Shown here: piece by piece, positions 31,520 through 44,000 of the stretch | How positions within the stretch are numbered: the first letter of the stretch is position 1 | How the letters are laid out: every line of letters starts with the position of its first letter | NCBI GenBank assembly: GCA_030770545.1 | Contig: CM061097.1 | Location: forward strand, 19,672,501-19,736,500 | Origin: Macropodus opercularis | Taxonomy: Eukaryota > Chordata > Actinopteri > Anabantiformes > Osphronemidae | Direction: 5' to 3' | Length of the DNA stretch: 64,000 nucleotides | Position numbers and translations under genes: made by a program | Notes under the pieces: generated by a model | What the model was told of the DNA's origin: nothing | The model's input: only the letters and a program-made list of their open reading frames with translations | Database searches by the model: none

Positions 31520-34500
31520 ACGTTATTTACCCGTTATTAACCGATTTCATGTGTCCTGGGACGAGTTTGTTTTCTTTGAGAGGATAAAAATCATATTCAT
31601 ATTCTAATACTTGGCACAGATTTATTTTACATTTTAACTGTTGTCCTGTTGCGTTCACGGACCTCCAGGTGAGATTAGGATTCAGTAACAGGCTGTTTGT
31701 GTCAGTGAGTCTCTGTGTGTGTTTTAATCAGCTGTTCATCGCTCTGCTCTTCGTCGCTGGTTCATCTTCCCTCAGTGACATCGTTACAGTTCAGCTCAGT
31801 GTGTTTGGCTCAAAGGCAGCGGTGCTAGTGAACGTGACAGAGCTGAGACACTGGGAGAGAGCAGCCAGGGAAGCGCTGCTCTTTACGCTGCAGGAGGGTC
31901 CAACGTTGTGGGTTTGCTGTGTTTTAAACGGTTTCATCTCCTCACAGAGCTGCTTTGTGTTTGTAGGGTTTTGTCTTTCCTATAGTTCCTCTCTGTCAGT
32001 CTTCTCCATCAGCCTGCTCCTTCCTGATCCATCTGTAAATGCAGAGCAAAGTGGAGTCACTCCCTGTTTTGCTGAGTCTGTCTGAACTCGGTTCTGCTCA
32101 GCTCCGGGTCTGAGTGATGGAGGTTTCTGCAGACAGTCAGTTTATTGTGGTAACCATACGTTTCAGGACTGCAGGTCAGGGTCACATCCATTGATTTCAC
32201 AACACAAACAGTAACAGAACATTTTAAAAAAGACTAGTTACTGGAATAATCAGAGCAGATCGGCTGTGGCTCGTCACCAGCTTTTTGACCCCTGGACTCT
32301 GGACCAAACCAAACGACAGATTGTCACAACTGTTAAATCAGCGGCTTAGTTTTTTACCCATGTTATTAATGATTTTATCTGTCTCACACAAATCTACCTG
32401 CACTAGTTGCTGAGCTGTTAAGCAACAAGGATGCTAAATAAATATTCTCAATCAAGGAGTCGTGACCTAATGATGCACCTGTGTTGATGCTGCGTGTGTA
32501 TTTTTACAGTAAATAGAAATGTGCCATGTGACAGAGACTCAAACTGCTGGTCCAACAACTGGTGAATGTCTGCTCTGCTCCTGAGCCACAGCTGACGCAC
32601 CAACAAGTTAATGGAGTTGACATAAACGTTAAAATCTCTTCTTTTCACAGCAGATCAGCTTCACGTGAGCAGTGATGAGCAGCAGAAGCTGAAGGTCCTG
32701 GTGAGAGCTCATGTCCACCTCACCTGTCACACATCTGTCAGATCCATCACATCAGTTACCAAGCTGAATGTAGCCGTGATCAGCTTCTATAGACTCATCA
32801 TTTAAACCTGTGTCCAGCTCTGGTCGTCTGCTCGTAGTATTATAATACTACTACATAGACTGAGCTGCAGGTTGGTGCAGAGGCCTGTGGTGGTGGTTTG
32901 GAGGAGATTTCAAACAGTGGAGTGTTTGTTAGTATATTTACCTTTTCATGCATCTGTGGCTTTGGCTTTGTGACTGGACTGAACTTAATTTATTTGTGTG
33001 AGGATTCTAACATGAGTGATGATCTGTGAAATGAGACAATGTTCTACATTTGTGTCTACTTTCTTTCACAGCTGAAGCATCACCGTCTCGTTCACTGCCT
33101 CACGTGCCACAGGCCACAGGACGGCTGTGCGTGAAGTCTTCCCCAGAAGAGAGTTGAGCAGAGCTGCAGAGGGTCAAAGACTCAGTGAAGGCTTGGACCT
33201 GCAGAGGCCACTGGGACTACATGGATGAAGAACCAAGCATCAGTGCAGCCGTCACCAGAGGGAGCGCTGCACACCAAAGCTTCTACGACAGGTGGGGGCT
33301 GTGAAACCAGAAGAGAACCTGTGCTGTAAGTAGACGTGAAGGATTCAGTGGCTGAAATCCTACTGTCAACAACAGGCGAGATGACAGCAGGTGTCTGTGT
33401 ATGGACACGGGGAGGGACTGGACCTGGAGCGGCTCCATGAGTGAGTATCAACAAGGTGAACATAGTTCACTTCACTGCCCAAGGCTCTGCAATATAGGAC
33501 ATAATGTTGAAGTAATTAACAAATTGATGTTATTCATTCTCATCAGGGTCTGATACGCAATTAATTAAGACGCAACAATTAACGTCCACCCAACTCTACT
33601 GACATCATCCACAAGCTGCAGCATAAGAGACGGAGTGAGAGAGCAGCACATCCCTAAGGACAATGGCTACACAATATGTCTCCATGTATTTATTTAAAGC
33701 AGATGGAAATAAAACAGCTGCATTCCACACATGGCTTCACTTCCTGTTCTACAGGTGGACAGCAGCACCCAGGGCAATGCATGCTGGGTAATATTACAAT
33801 ACATAATCTAAGGCCATGAAGCTACAAACCAGAGCAGACTGGACTTAACAAAAGTCATGAAGTGCTGCCATCTAGTGGTGTCAACCCAAACCCTGACAGG
33901 AAAGACTTTCCTCAGCAACGTCAGGTCACAAACAGTGAAAACAATCACCACAAACTGAACATGTGTCGTAGTTTGGTTGTTGGTCAAGTGTTGGATCATC
34001 ACATGATGCCTTTCATCACAGGGTAACTTCTCTAAAATACAACTTTGGTAACAACTTCCTCTTCACCTTTTCTTCTTGACAACCTAATAGCAGACGTCTC
34101 CATCACAGTCCAGCTCCTGGTGATAATAGTTTGAAATATAGTACAAAGTCGTTAATAAGCACAAGACTATAAATACACAATGTCATTTATTAGAGTTGAT
34201 ATAGTTTTATGCATCACATAGAACAACTATGAATAAACCTCCATGTTCTACCAGATGCAGCATCTTCAGTCCACTGAGCTCAGCCCTGGTTCTTTTCTCT
34301 CCAGTCTGCTCACACACCAGTTTATTCCCATCCCACGTCACCAGTAGTAGCATCCTCTGCTACAGAGTCTGTGTGACGTCACCTAGCAAAACGTTTTAAT
34401 TTTAAAGAAATTCAAAATGGATTCATCAGTGTGAGTAGGTAGAAGAACACAGGACACACTGTTTTTCACATAGGGAGTCAGAGTTAGCTAAATGTCTTTT

Positions 34501-34840
34501 TTTATGTATTTATTTGTGTGTTGCAGGTCGAGCTGCTGCTAGTTACAACAGCCCCTTCCTTCCTTTCTTTTCTCTTCTGCTTTTTACTTCCCTGCACTTT
34601 TTATCACATGTGCACTTTGACCATACCTTGACGTATGTTTTATGTCCATGTGTCTCATTAATTCACTGCAGCGAAGCCCTTTTATCCAAGTAAAACCTAC
34701 AAAGGCAGACGAGTAAAGAAGCGTGAAGCAAACGAAGCAGACGTCTGGACGACAACCTCATCATTTAAAGGCAGCGTCAGGACCAAATGACTCAAACCCC
34801 TCTGGACGTGAGGTGAACTCCTACGAGCACCTTCCTGTCG
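31520..34840. other. No gene confidently recognised
   Basis: A 138-codon frame (31669-32085, +) reads a Leu/Ser/Phe-rich protein with no known domain. Two plus-strand acceptor-like sites ('cttttcacag' near 32650, 'ctttcacag' near 33071) precede moderately open stretches that I cannot assign. 31570-31590 shares 'tttctttgagaggataaaaa' with 12913-12933, possibly a trace of the A/B duplication. Confidence 0.3.
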
Positions 34841-34999
34841 AGGATCATGTCTTTCAAACGCACGTTCATAAGTTTGTTGCAAATTAAAGATAATTATGAG
34901 ATTTCAGAAATTCTTAGCCAATCAGATCCAAGCTACCGCGTAAGCTAATGACCATGGCGCAGAGGTACTTGGGAAAAACACGCGTTGATAACTTCCAAT

Positions 35000-35892
35000 A
35001 TGGCGGCGTCCGGAGCTAGCACACGCTCTACTCTTTCAGAAACATGTAAAGCTGTAGCAACCGACAGAGAAGGAGAAAAAGCTGAAAGCTGGGCAGGTAG
35101 GTGGCCTCCTCAGTGAAACGTTTACTGTGTACAGTAGCGCTGCTATATGTTTGAATATACAATACGTAAAGCTAAAGTAGCAATGTTGCTAACAAGCTAA
35201 CCTAAGGCTAACTGCTGACAATATTTACACAACCACTGTAAAACAAGGTTTAAACCATTTTGTTAGCAGTGTATCAACCAGACTGTGTTTCAGTTGTACA
35301 TGTGTCCTTCCACAGAACTGTGGTAGATAATTAATAACGATTTAAATGTTCAAAATTCAATCCTTAATTACTGTATTAAATGAATGAATCAATGAAATCT
35401 TTTTTGCCTTTATTTCATAACTAATGCCTGAATGTGTTACAAGTTAGCAACGTGCTCTGGTTTGTACTTGGGGCTATGGTAGAAACAATATCTGTAGTTC
35501 CAACAGCTGTGCAGCATGCAAGCAAGTGTTGCACACAGCTTGGTAACGCAACGACAAAAGAAGATGTAAAAAGGTAAAATGTCAACAAAACCCACTCCCT
35601 GTTAAAGCTGCTGTCAGGATGTGAGCGCCATCATTTATACTGATGAGGTGAAAACGTATTATGGACGTATGTGCCACATTATTACAGTGTTTCTTGTGCA
35701 GTAGACAAGACGGAAAAACATGCTCAGATTAATGAAGATATTTTAAGATAGTGATGGTTGCTGATACTTACTACTTACTTACTTACAGCTTATTAATCTG
35801 TAGAGATGTGGTATCTATCTGTTGTTAATGTGTTTTTGTTTTTCCCCTGAATTCCAGGTGACACACAAGCAGACTCCTGCAGTGGCAGTTGA
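35000..35892 (+). other. Candidate first and second exons of an unrecognised transcript
   Basis: ATG at 35000 lies in a GC-rich 'aatatggcggcgtccgg' context resembling a YY1-type start. The frame runs 32 codons to a GTAGGT donor at 35097. An acceptor ('ctgaattccag') at 35857 continues the frame for 11 more codons to TGA at 35890-35892, giving 43 residues (MAASGASTRSTLSETC...). That is too short to assign. It may be a 5' UTR or non-coding transcript; the second exon is duplicated at 38644. Confidence 0.25.
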
Positions 35893-36029
35893 GAGTGAGA
35901 TGCCCCCTGCTTCCAGTAAGATGTTAATAATCAGGTAAAGACGTAGGGCCATCACTGTGGTCACAAATCATGGTTGTTGCTCTGTACTGTGTGTAGTTTC
36001 ATTATAATAATAGGAAGCTGAACACACTA

Positions 36030-37720
36030 CTTATAGTGGCAGCACTTCAAAATGTCATCCGTTTTCACTGCAGCATGTTTGCGTCTCCACTACATCGCCA
36101 GGGCGTCTCTGCCTAAATATTTTAATTTATGCTGTGGGCAAAAAATGATCTTGGTGTTGGTCTCTGTTTAACCACCAGGTGTCGCAAAGTTTTTTACGTA
36201 TCTCCACTTCACAGAGGCCTGTTACTGCAGGGGCTGATTATCAGAAACATACAAATGCTTTTATTATGTAGTATCTGATTTCTGTAAATGAATGGTTGTC
36301 TAACACGTAGGAAACCAAGACCTACGGTCCCGTATGTAGTGGCCTTGGTGCGTAACTTTAACTTCGCAACACAAGCAAGTTCGATCCCCACTCGTGTTTT
36401 TTTTTGTTTTTTGTTTTTATAAAAAGCTCTGAATTATTTTCTGTTCACTGCAAAGTTATAATGGCCGAGTCTTTTGTTTGATGTTGAAAGGCTTTAAAGA
36501 CAGCAGGCGTCTCCCAAAATATCTACACACACACTGTGTCACGTCTGCTGTGATATAAATATCTCCACATATTTCTGTTACTGCGATGTAATTAATATAT
36601 GATACGTTTCACTTTTAAAGATGTGCTTATAGCTTTTTAATTGTCAACATTTCTGCCGGTAAGTGAACTTCACCATATTGTTTTTCTCTTGTAGAAAATC
36701 AACGGTGCTTCATATAGAAACAAAAACCATAAAACACAATTTCTGTATGACGCCTTCTCTATAGTAAATAATCCAACAGTGTTGTTTAGATACAGTAAGT
36801 TAAAACAGGGAACGTTTGATCACATCGCTTCCCGCACTTTACAGCAGGTGTATTCATATGCTAATGGTCACTTCTCACCTTGGCTTCAGCCGCCAAGTGT
36901 TGAAAGACCGCTGAGAAGCCACCACGTTTTACAGGAGCCTTCCTGGTCTGTAAACTGCAGCATCGTCAAAAAAACGCACAGTTAATGCTCCTCATTCAAG
37001 CCGCACCGTCATGGTTACCATTGTATCAATTGTTCACCTAAATTATAGCGAAGGCTCAATGACTGATCGCCTTATTCTGACTGTGATGACTTTGCGCTTC
37101 CTCAAATAATAATCACGAATAAATAATGAAGGGTCAAAAGGTTTTCAGTTGAACTTTCAGTCCTTTGCTGCTGCAGCCAAGGTGAGAAGTCTCGTTTCCA
37201 TCTGACTGCAATGTTCTTAACGTGGGGAAGGGGACGTCTTTGCCTTTAGCTAGATGCTGCGTTAACAAGGAAGCTTAATGCACTACATGCACCACTTTTT
37301 ACATGTGTGTCTGCTACAACGTATGCAAAGTGGATGGTTGTGTGGAGTTTATTTATTTAAGGTGTCTGTATGTAACCAACAAACTGAATGAACGACGCCC
37401 AAAAGAGAAGAGAAATTCTCCTATATACATTCACATTTGAATTACCCTCAATTTTTCAATAGGTCTATATTACAACATTAACACTGATAAATTCATCCCC
37501 AGATCCTGAGCTAAACAACAGTGCGTATTTCTTGTCTAGTGTGTCCCAACACCGTGTTTTGTCAAGGAGTGAATCGTCTGAGGCATCTTTTAATTCATAC
37601 ATTTTGTGTATTGGTCTCCGCTGGACTCATCACGTGATCGCTCACGTCCTGTCAGCTTGTGGGGGCTGGTGGCAGCAGCTCACTTCAGTTCACAAAGTGC
37701 AGAAGACAAGGTAAACAAAA
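36030..37720. other. No recognisable gene
   Basis: AT-rich. 36870-36890 ('cttctcaccttggcttcagc') and 37171-37190 ('gctgcagccaaggtgagaag') form an imperfect 20-bp inverted repeat about 280 bp apart, possibly the ends of a small DNA element. Confidence 0.35.
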
Positions 37721-38835
37721 CAGATATGTCAAGGATTATATCTTTCAAACACGCTATGTCTGTTATGAGTTGATTATAAGGAGATTTCAGAAATTAAAAT
37801 GTCAAACAGGCAGAAACTCGGGTCGCCAAAACGGGACCCGCTGAACTACACAAGACACCGCCAGGGTGGCTTCACAGGTGTTTTTGTCTGAATGTATGTA
37901 GCCGCCATAGAATGAGATTTTCTTGTATAACTTGCCATTTTAGTGAACCTTACTCATTTATTGGGTTGTGAGTTTATGTTATAACGTCTGATAACTACAT
38001 AAATAAAGAATTCACAGAAATCCTCGGTACAGTACTGTGTGGTTGTAGGACTAGCCATGACCGGCTATGAGTGTCAGCCCATCGCCACCTACAGGTCATT
38101 TACACGTAACACACGCTGTGCCTCGGCAAAAATGCAGTGGAAACGTGGCAGAAATGACAAACCAACGCGGTGGAACACGACACTTAACGCCTACCACTGT
38201 ATTTCGTACAGATTTGAGTCAGGGTTTTGTGTGGAACTGTGTTCAACTTGTGGTTGAAGTCATGGTTAACCTGATGAACATGTTGGTTCTCTTTCGCTCA
38301 TGGGGCCCTTGCAGGGAGTGTACTGTAACTCATACGTTTAGGATACTACTTTGTGCCCTGGATTTCATTTTAACGTCCTTGGTGTAACACCTGTCATTAT
38401 CAAACCTTAAGTTCTTCTTATTATAATTGTGCATTTCTTCAAAGATGTATTTTAAATGTGATCCATGGCACCAATTGATATGTTGCTGTGATACTTATTG
38501 TTATCCCTAGAAAAGGCCACGTCATCTTGTCAGTTTTAATGTAGTTGCTTTTTCAGGGATCATTTTCATCCAGTATAAGTTTTAAATTCTATTAATGTTT
38601 ATAGATGCGATGAATGTCTTTTTGTTTTTCCCCTGAATTCCAGGTGACACACAAGCAGACTCCTGCAGTGGCAGTTGAGACTGAGATGCCCCCTGCTTCC
38701 AAAAAGGTTCAAACATAGAAGATGTTAATAATCAGGTAAAGAAGTAATGCCATCACTGTGGTCACAAACCATGGTTGTTGCCCTGTACTCTGTGTGGTTT
38801 CATTATAACGATAGGAAGCTGAATGTCGTACAGAT

Positions 38836-40135
38836 TTGAGTCTGGGTTAGTTTTGTGGAAATGAGTTTGACTTGTGGTTGAAGTCATAGTTAACCTGACA
38901 AACAGCTGGGAAAACCTTTTACTAAATGGGTTAGATGATGAGTGAGTGTTTACCATTTTGAGATTTAAAAAAAAGGTGTGTGACAAACAAAAAAGCAGAC
39001 ACTGGAAGGCTGGTTGTGATTCAACAGGAATATTGTCTTTAATAAACAAACAACTAACACAACACACAGCACAACAACTAACTATAGACACTCGCTATGA
39101 GGATAAATAGTGAAATCATATATGTTAATAAATAAAAGTAACAATTATTCTATAAAACAAAACAAAATCTTACCTGACTAAGTACAGAGCAAGATGGTCT
39201 CTAATAACCAGAATACAAAAGCAAGACGCTGACTAACCAGAATTCAAACTAATTGATCAGATGCATGAAATTACACGTGTGTTCCGTGAACCAGCTACAA
39301 AGTCCAAAGAGACGTTGCCTCAGCTGGCTGGAGAACAGAACGGCCACAGATTGAACCTTTGTAAATGTGTAAACAACCATTTTCTTCTGTATTTGTCATG
39401 TGTTTTTTGTAGGTGTCTTGGACAGTTTTACACATGCTTTGTTCGCATGTCTTGAACTTTTTTCACCTGGGTTTTACATTTGTTTTGTCTGGGAAACTTT
39501 ACTTACACCTGCTTTTTACACATGTCTGTGCTCAAGGCAAGCGCATGAACAGGCTCATATGAGCCATTCGTCTTTCCATACAACCCTAACCGCTGTACAC
39601 GGGAGCCAGGTGAACGGGTCCACTAAGTTACACCAGCCGTCAGCTTGAAGCCGAGGCGTTGCAGTGTGAGTACACAGGGAAACAACGTTAGGTTAAACAC
39701 AATCTGATTTAAACACAATGTGGACAACATCTTAGAACACCTATAAAAAGACGGCATAAAATCATGAAGCATCAAAACAAAACAACAAACAGCATTGGCA
39801 GTTTTACCTAGAAAACGAAAAACATTGATTATATAACTGGTAATACACAGTCACATTCTCCTAATTTACCTGTCTCATAAAAAGGTCCACCAGTCAGCAA
39901 CAGCTGCAGCACTTGTATCCCAGACGCCTGCTCAGTCTAACCTACAGCACATACACAAGAACGCTACAGGCGCATGCAGCCTTAGTCGCTCTAGCAAATC
40001 AAAGCGTCCACCACAGCCGAACAGTCTGCTGCCACACCCCCGGGTTATATTTGCACCTGATTGTTTGTGACAGTCAGGTACATAAAGTAGTATGTATGTG
40101 TGCAGGTGTTCTCCAACATGAACTTTATTTAAAGC
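38836..40135. other. No recognisable gene
   Basis: No domain-bearing frame on either strand. The part after 39900 may belong to the hAT element ending at 40607. Confidence 0.35.
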
Positions 40136-40139
40136 AAAC

Positions 40140-40607
40140 AGTCCTCGCAAATGACAGCTTACGATCCTGTGTAAAGATGAAGGTGATGGCATACAGCTCT
40201 GATGTGGAGACGCTGTGCGCTGAGGTTGAGGAGCAGAAATCACGAGCCAATAATGATAAATATTTGAATTGCGTATTATTTTGTATATATTTATATATTT
40301 TGTTTGTTTAGTGAAATAGTCCTTTTATTACCTAGGCTGACAGCTGACTGCAAGCACCAGTAAAAGAATGACGGCACGCAGAGAGAAGACAGCATTTTTG
40401 GTTTGCTGCCGGTTTTTTCCATAAATTCAATAAGAGCTCAGATAGACATAGACAATAATAGAGTAAAGTATTTTACTTGAAAGTAACCTTCAAGTTCTAA
40501 ATGTTGTCATTGCATGCTGAAATATAATTCCGTATTCTCTGCAGTTTTGTGGCTGCCAGTGTTTTCGGGTCCAAATGGCTCTTTGAGTTGTAAAGGTTGC
40601 CGACCCC
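40140..40607 (+). mobile_element. hAT element right end with transposase C-terminal trace
   Basis: The frame at 40140-40250 ends 'KMKVMAYSSDVETLCAEVEE' then 'QKS', like the C-terminus of a fish hAT transposase. The sequence 'ggttgccgacccctg' at 40593-40607 is a hAT/Charlie-type terminal repeat (complement CAGGGGTCGGCAACC). The left end was not located. Confidence 0.45.
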
Positions 40608-41049
40608 TGACATAGACGCACAAGGGGAGAGCGTGCAACCTCCATAATGTACTGTATTTATATTTATACAATTGGATTACTTGTGCAATATACATACATT
40701 CAAACTTAGTGCACTTGTTTAGTTTCATATTAGTATCTATCATTTTTATTAGCTGATTTCTTAATTTATTATGTGATAACAACACAACAAGTTAGAGTTG
40801 AAAATAATGCACTATATTTCAGTTATTTTCATGAGATAAAGTGGCAAGCCCTGTTAATCTATGTTAATGAAATGAAGTCAGGACGCACCATAATCTCTTA
40901 AGTAGATGCTTAGTGGATGTACTCTTCCCAACAGACTTTTATTTTGGATTCAAATAAAACGGAAGTCTGTCGCCTGTAGTTACAAGCTTAACAATTGTGG
41001 CACCGCGGAATTTTCTGTAACGAGGTCGACACGCAGCAGAGGGCTCATC

Positions 41050-41086
41050 ATGGCACCGCTTGGACTAAAAGCCATTGTTGGAGATA
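41050..41086 (+). CDS. stxbp1: stxbp1 exon 1 (residues 1-12)
   Basis: Encodes MAPLGLKAIVGD plus one base. The donor is gtaaga. The upstream 140 bp is presumed 5' UTR; no TATA box is evident. Confidence 0.93.
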
Positions 41087-44000
41087 GTAAGAACTAATTT
41101 ATTTATAAAGATTTTTTGCTGTTGTAGATAATATGATTGATACCAGCTATCAGCTAACCCAATTTAATTGTACTTTTGCCAAAGCTATGCTTTAGTTAGG
41201 CTTTTTGTTCTTACAAAACCATTAATATGAATGATGTTTTATTAAGCCTATACACTTTTATACATTATTGTGGAAACTAGTCAACAAGATCATAACTGAC
41301 AGACACATGCACATGCCAGACATTGTTATTTAATTGTTACTTCTCCACATTTCTTTCTCAGACAGACTAAGTTTACAGTTGGTCATAGTAGCACTAGGTA
41401 ACCTTTTTAGTTTTTAATTATTTTTTTGTCTGAAGCAGACTATAAGCATATGTACTGGTTTGGAGTAAATCCTGCCTCTCTAATCCTTCCCGGTGCAGAT
41501 TAAGTGCTTTGACATAAAGAGGAAAGAGAAAGAGGGAAACTGAAAACCACAGTAACAATTAAAAGTGTTTGTTTCTATCTCAACATCAATATACAATCCA
41601 TTTCTACTTGCATTTATTCATTGTACTATATATACACATATGTGGCCATATAGTGTAAATAATAACAAAAATGCACACAGTTTTTTTCCCTATGGTACAG
41701 AAGAACTTTAAGATGCCCAAAAATGTTGTTGCAAACATATAATAAATTGAATCAATAAATAAATATTAGGTGTTGTGTCTAGTTTGAAGTGCATCAGTTC
41801 ATTCTTTTGTTTGGCGTAATCCTAACTGGACCACAGATGTATGTAATTATAATTTTATTCTGTCTGACTTGTGACTGAGATCTGAATGATCTGAGCAGCT
41901 TTGTAGAAATTAGTTCAATGAATAAAACATCCCTTAATTCCAACATTCAGAATTATTGCTGGCAATGTTTACTTATTTCCATATGGCCTCAATCTCTTGT
42001 TAATGTAATAATTAGACGTAGCCCTAAAATGTGTCACCCTGGCCCTCTGAAACAGGATTTGTTTACTTGTTTAGGTGATGTCTGTGTGTGACAGTCCTTT
42101 TCTGTGACGTCATGTTTGCTGACATAGAAATGTCCCTGAAATAGAGGAGAGGAGTTGTGGATGGGGTAAGAGGATTAGGGTGAGATTATCGGACGTGATT
42201 GCAGTGGGTCCTTCATGTTCAGTCTGACTCGACAGCTGCTTAATCCCACAGAGAAACTGGAACGCTGCTCAGTGGTTATGTTGTCAAATGCTGGATTCTA
42301 TTTTGTAGTAGATTTACACCCATTGGGAACTGATGCTACTTCCTGAATTGTTCTGTCTGTCACATCAGGTTGAGGTCTATATTACAGCATATTCTATAGC
42401 GTTGTATATTATAATTGTTCAGATTAAGAAGAATTCCTCTGTCTCTCTGTTTTCCCTGCTGTTGAGTTAGATCTGTACCAATATAGATTTTAGATTGTGT
42501 ATATATTTAAACATAGTTGCACATATTAAGCTCTCCACAGTAAACCCTTTTACTCTGGCCGTTTAAGACCCAGCAGTGTTGACCACATGTGTGTACAGGC
42601 ACATGAATGCAGAGCCAGCACCATTGCTTTTCTTTCTGGAATTAGGGAAAAGTTTGTGGGTCCTTGTTTTATTACCAAGACAGTGAACCAAGGAAGTCTA
42701 CCTGTACCTGTGGCTTCACAATATGTAGCAGTCCAATGTGGTATCTGTAATGTTTGTAAACCGGATCAGACCAATTGGCACAATGTAAAGGAGCAAGTGC
42801 ACCAGTGCTGATTTTCATCTGAAAACTCAATCATTTCAATTTGTTCACTACAAAAATGATCACACAATTTAGTATGGTTGTTTAACTGGAGTGTAAATTA
42901 ATACGGCATAATAGATTTTCTGTGTATTAGCTGATAGAACTGATAAATAAATAATTGTTTGATTGTAGTACCCGAAATGGAAATGGTTTTACCTGAAGGG
43001 AGGTTGATCCTAATTGAAGAGGGTATTAAAACACACTTTCTTTTTGGAGTTTTTTTATTTCACGGTGGCACCTATATTCTGAACTTCTGAAATTTTTCTG
43101 AATCTGACTCCTATATCCGTATGACACCACGCTCCCATTACCCCAGATGGAACCACCATGTAGGAGGGAAACATGCTCACGGCTGCCACTGATTCAGGGG
43201 GGTGGTGAGATGATCCATGATAACTGGTCCATGGCACAAAAAAGGTTGGGGACCGCTGCTGTAGTAGATGCTTGTAACTGCTTTAGAAATGTTTATTGTG
43301 GACCACAAAGAGAGAACTAAAGCTCAGCCTGACTATGTTATTTGAAAATCACAGCTATTGTTTGCAAGATGCCAGACTGCCAAGCAGACCCGCAAGAAGC
43401 AGGGCAGCACCTCAGCACTAGGAAGGCCCTGCCAGACGCAGGGCAGAAAAAAACACCCGGTCAAAGGGAAGGGTTGAGAGCTGGCTGCTCTTTTGTTCTG
43501 CACAAATGCCCCGGAGAGGGAGCCTGAGCAACATCACAGGAAACCATGACCAGAGCAATTGTTCCAAGTTACACAAAGCAGTGACCCGTGTAAACGGACC
43601 CAATACAGTGGGGCAGGCTGATGAGTCAACCCCCAGCCAAGCAGAGAGGCGACAGAGTACACACCGCATTCACAATATCAAACACATCTGCCATATCAGT
43701 TATTGCTTGCATGCTTTAACCACAATCACACAACAAACACATACACAAACAGCTGCAAGAAAAAGTATGTGTACCCTTTGCGATTACATGGATTTTTGCA
43801 TACTTTGCATAAATGTTTCCTGTAGTTGCAGATCAGACCTGCTCAACGGTCTGGAGGAATTTTGGACCATTCCTCTTTACTAAACTGTTTCAGTGCAGCA
43901 ATATTCTTGGGTTTTCAATCAGGTTGAGGTCAGGACTCTGACTCCAGTAGGCAGATTTTCTTCTGTTGAAGGTTAGCTACAGAGCCATGGGCTGTAAACC

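Larger units (their letters stand above)
34840..38835. repeat. Direct duplication of scattered blocks, offset about 2.8-2.9 kb
   Basis: 34845-34910 matches 37733-37800 ('tctttcaaac', 'gagatttcagaaatt'). 35829-36020 matches 38616-38820 almost base for base over 'ccctgaattccaggtgacac' and 'atgccccctgcttcc'. The middle is divergent. 38205-38285 also resembles 38826-38905 ('cgtacagatttgagtc'), a further local duplication. Confidence 0.7.

Noticed and set aside
31669..32085. 138-codon plus-strand frame upstream of gene B
   Set aside because: No recognisable domain; could be a real lineage-specific exon but sequence alone does not support a call.
40906..41049. In-frame upstream extension of stxbp1 from an earlier ATG
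   Set aside because: The 48 extra residues have no counterpart in the family, which starts at MAP-x-GLKA; it is treated as 5' UTR.
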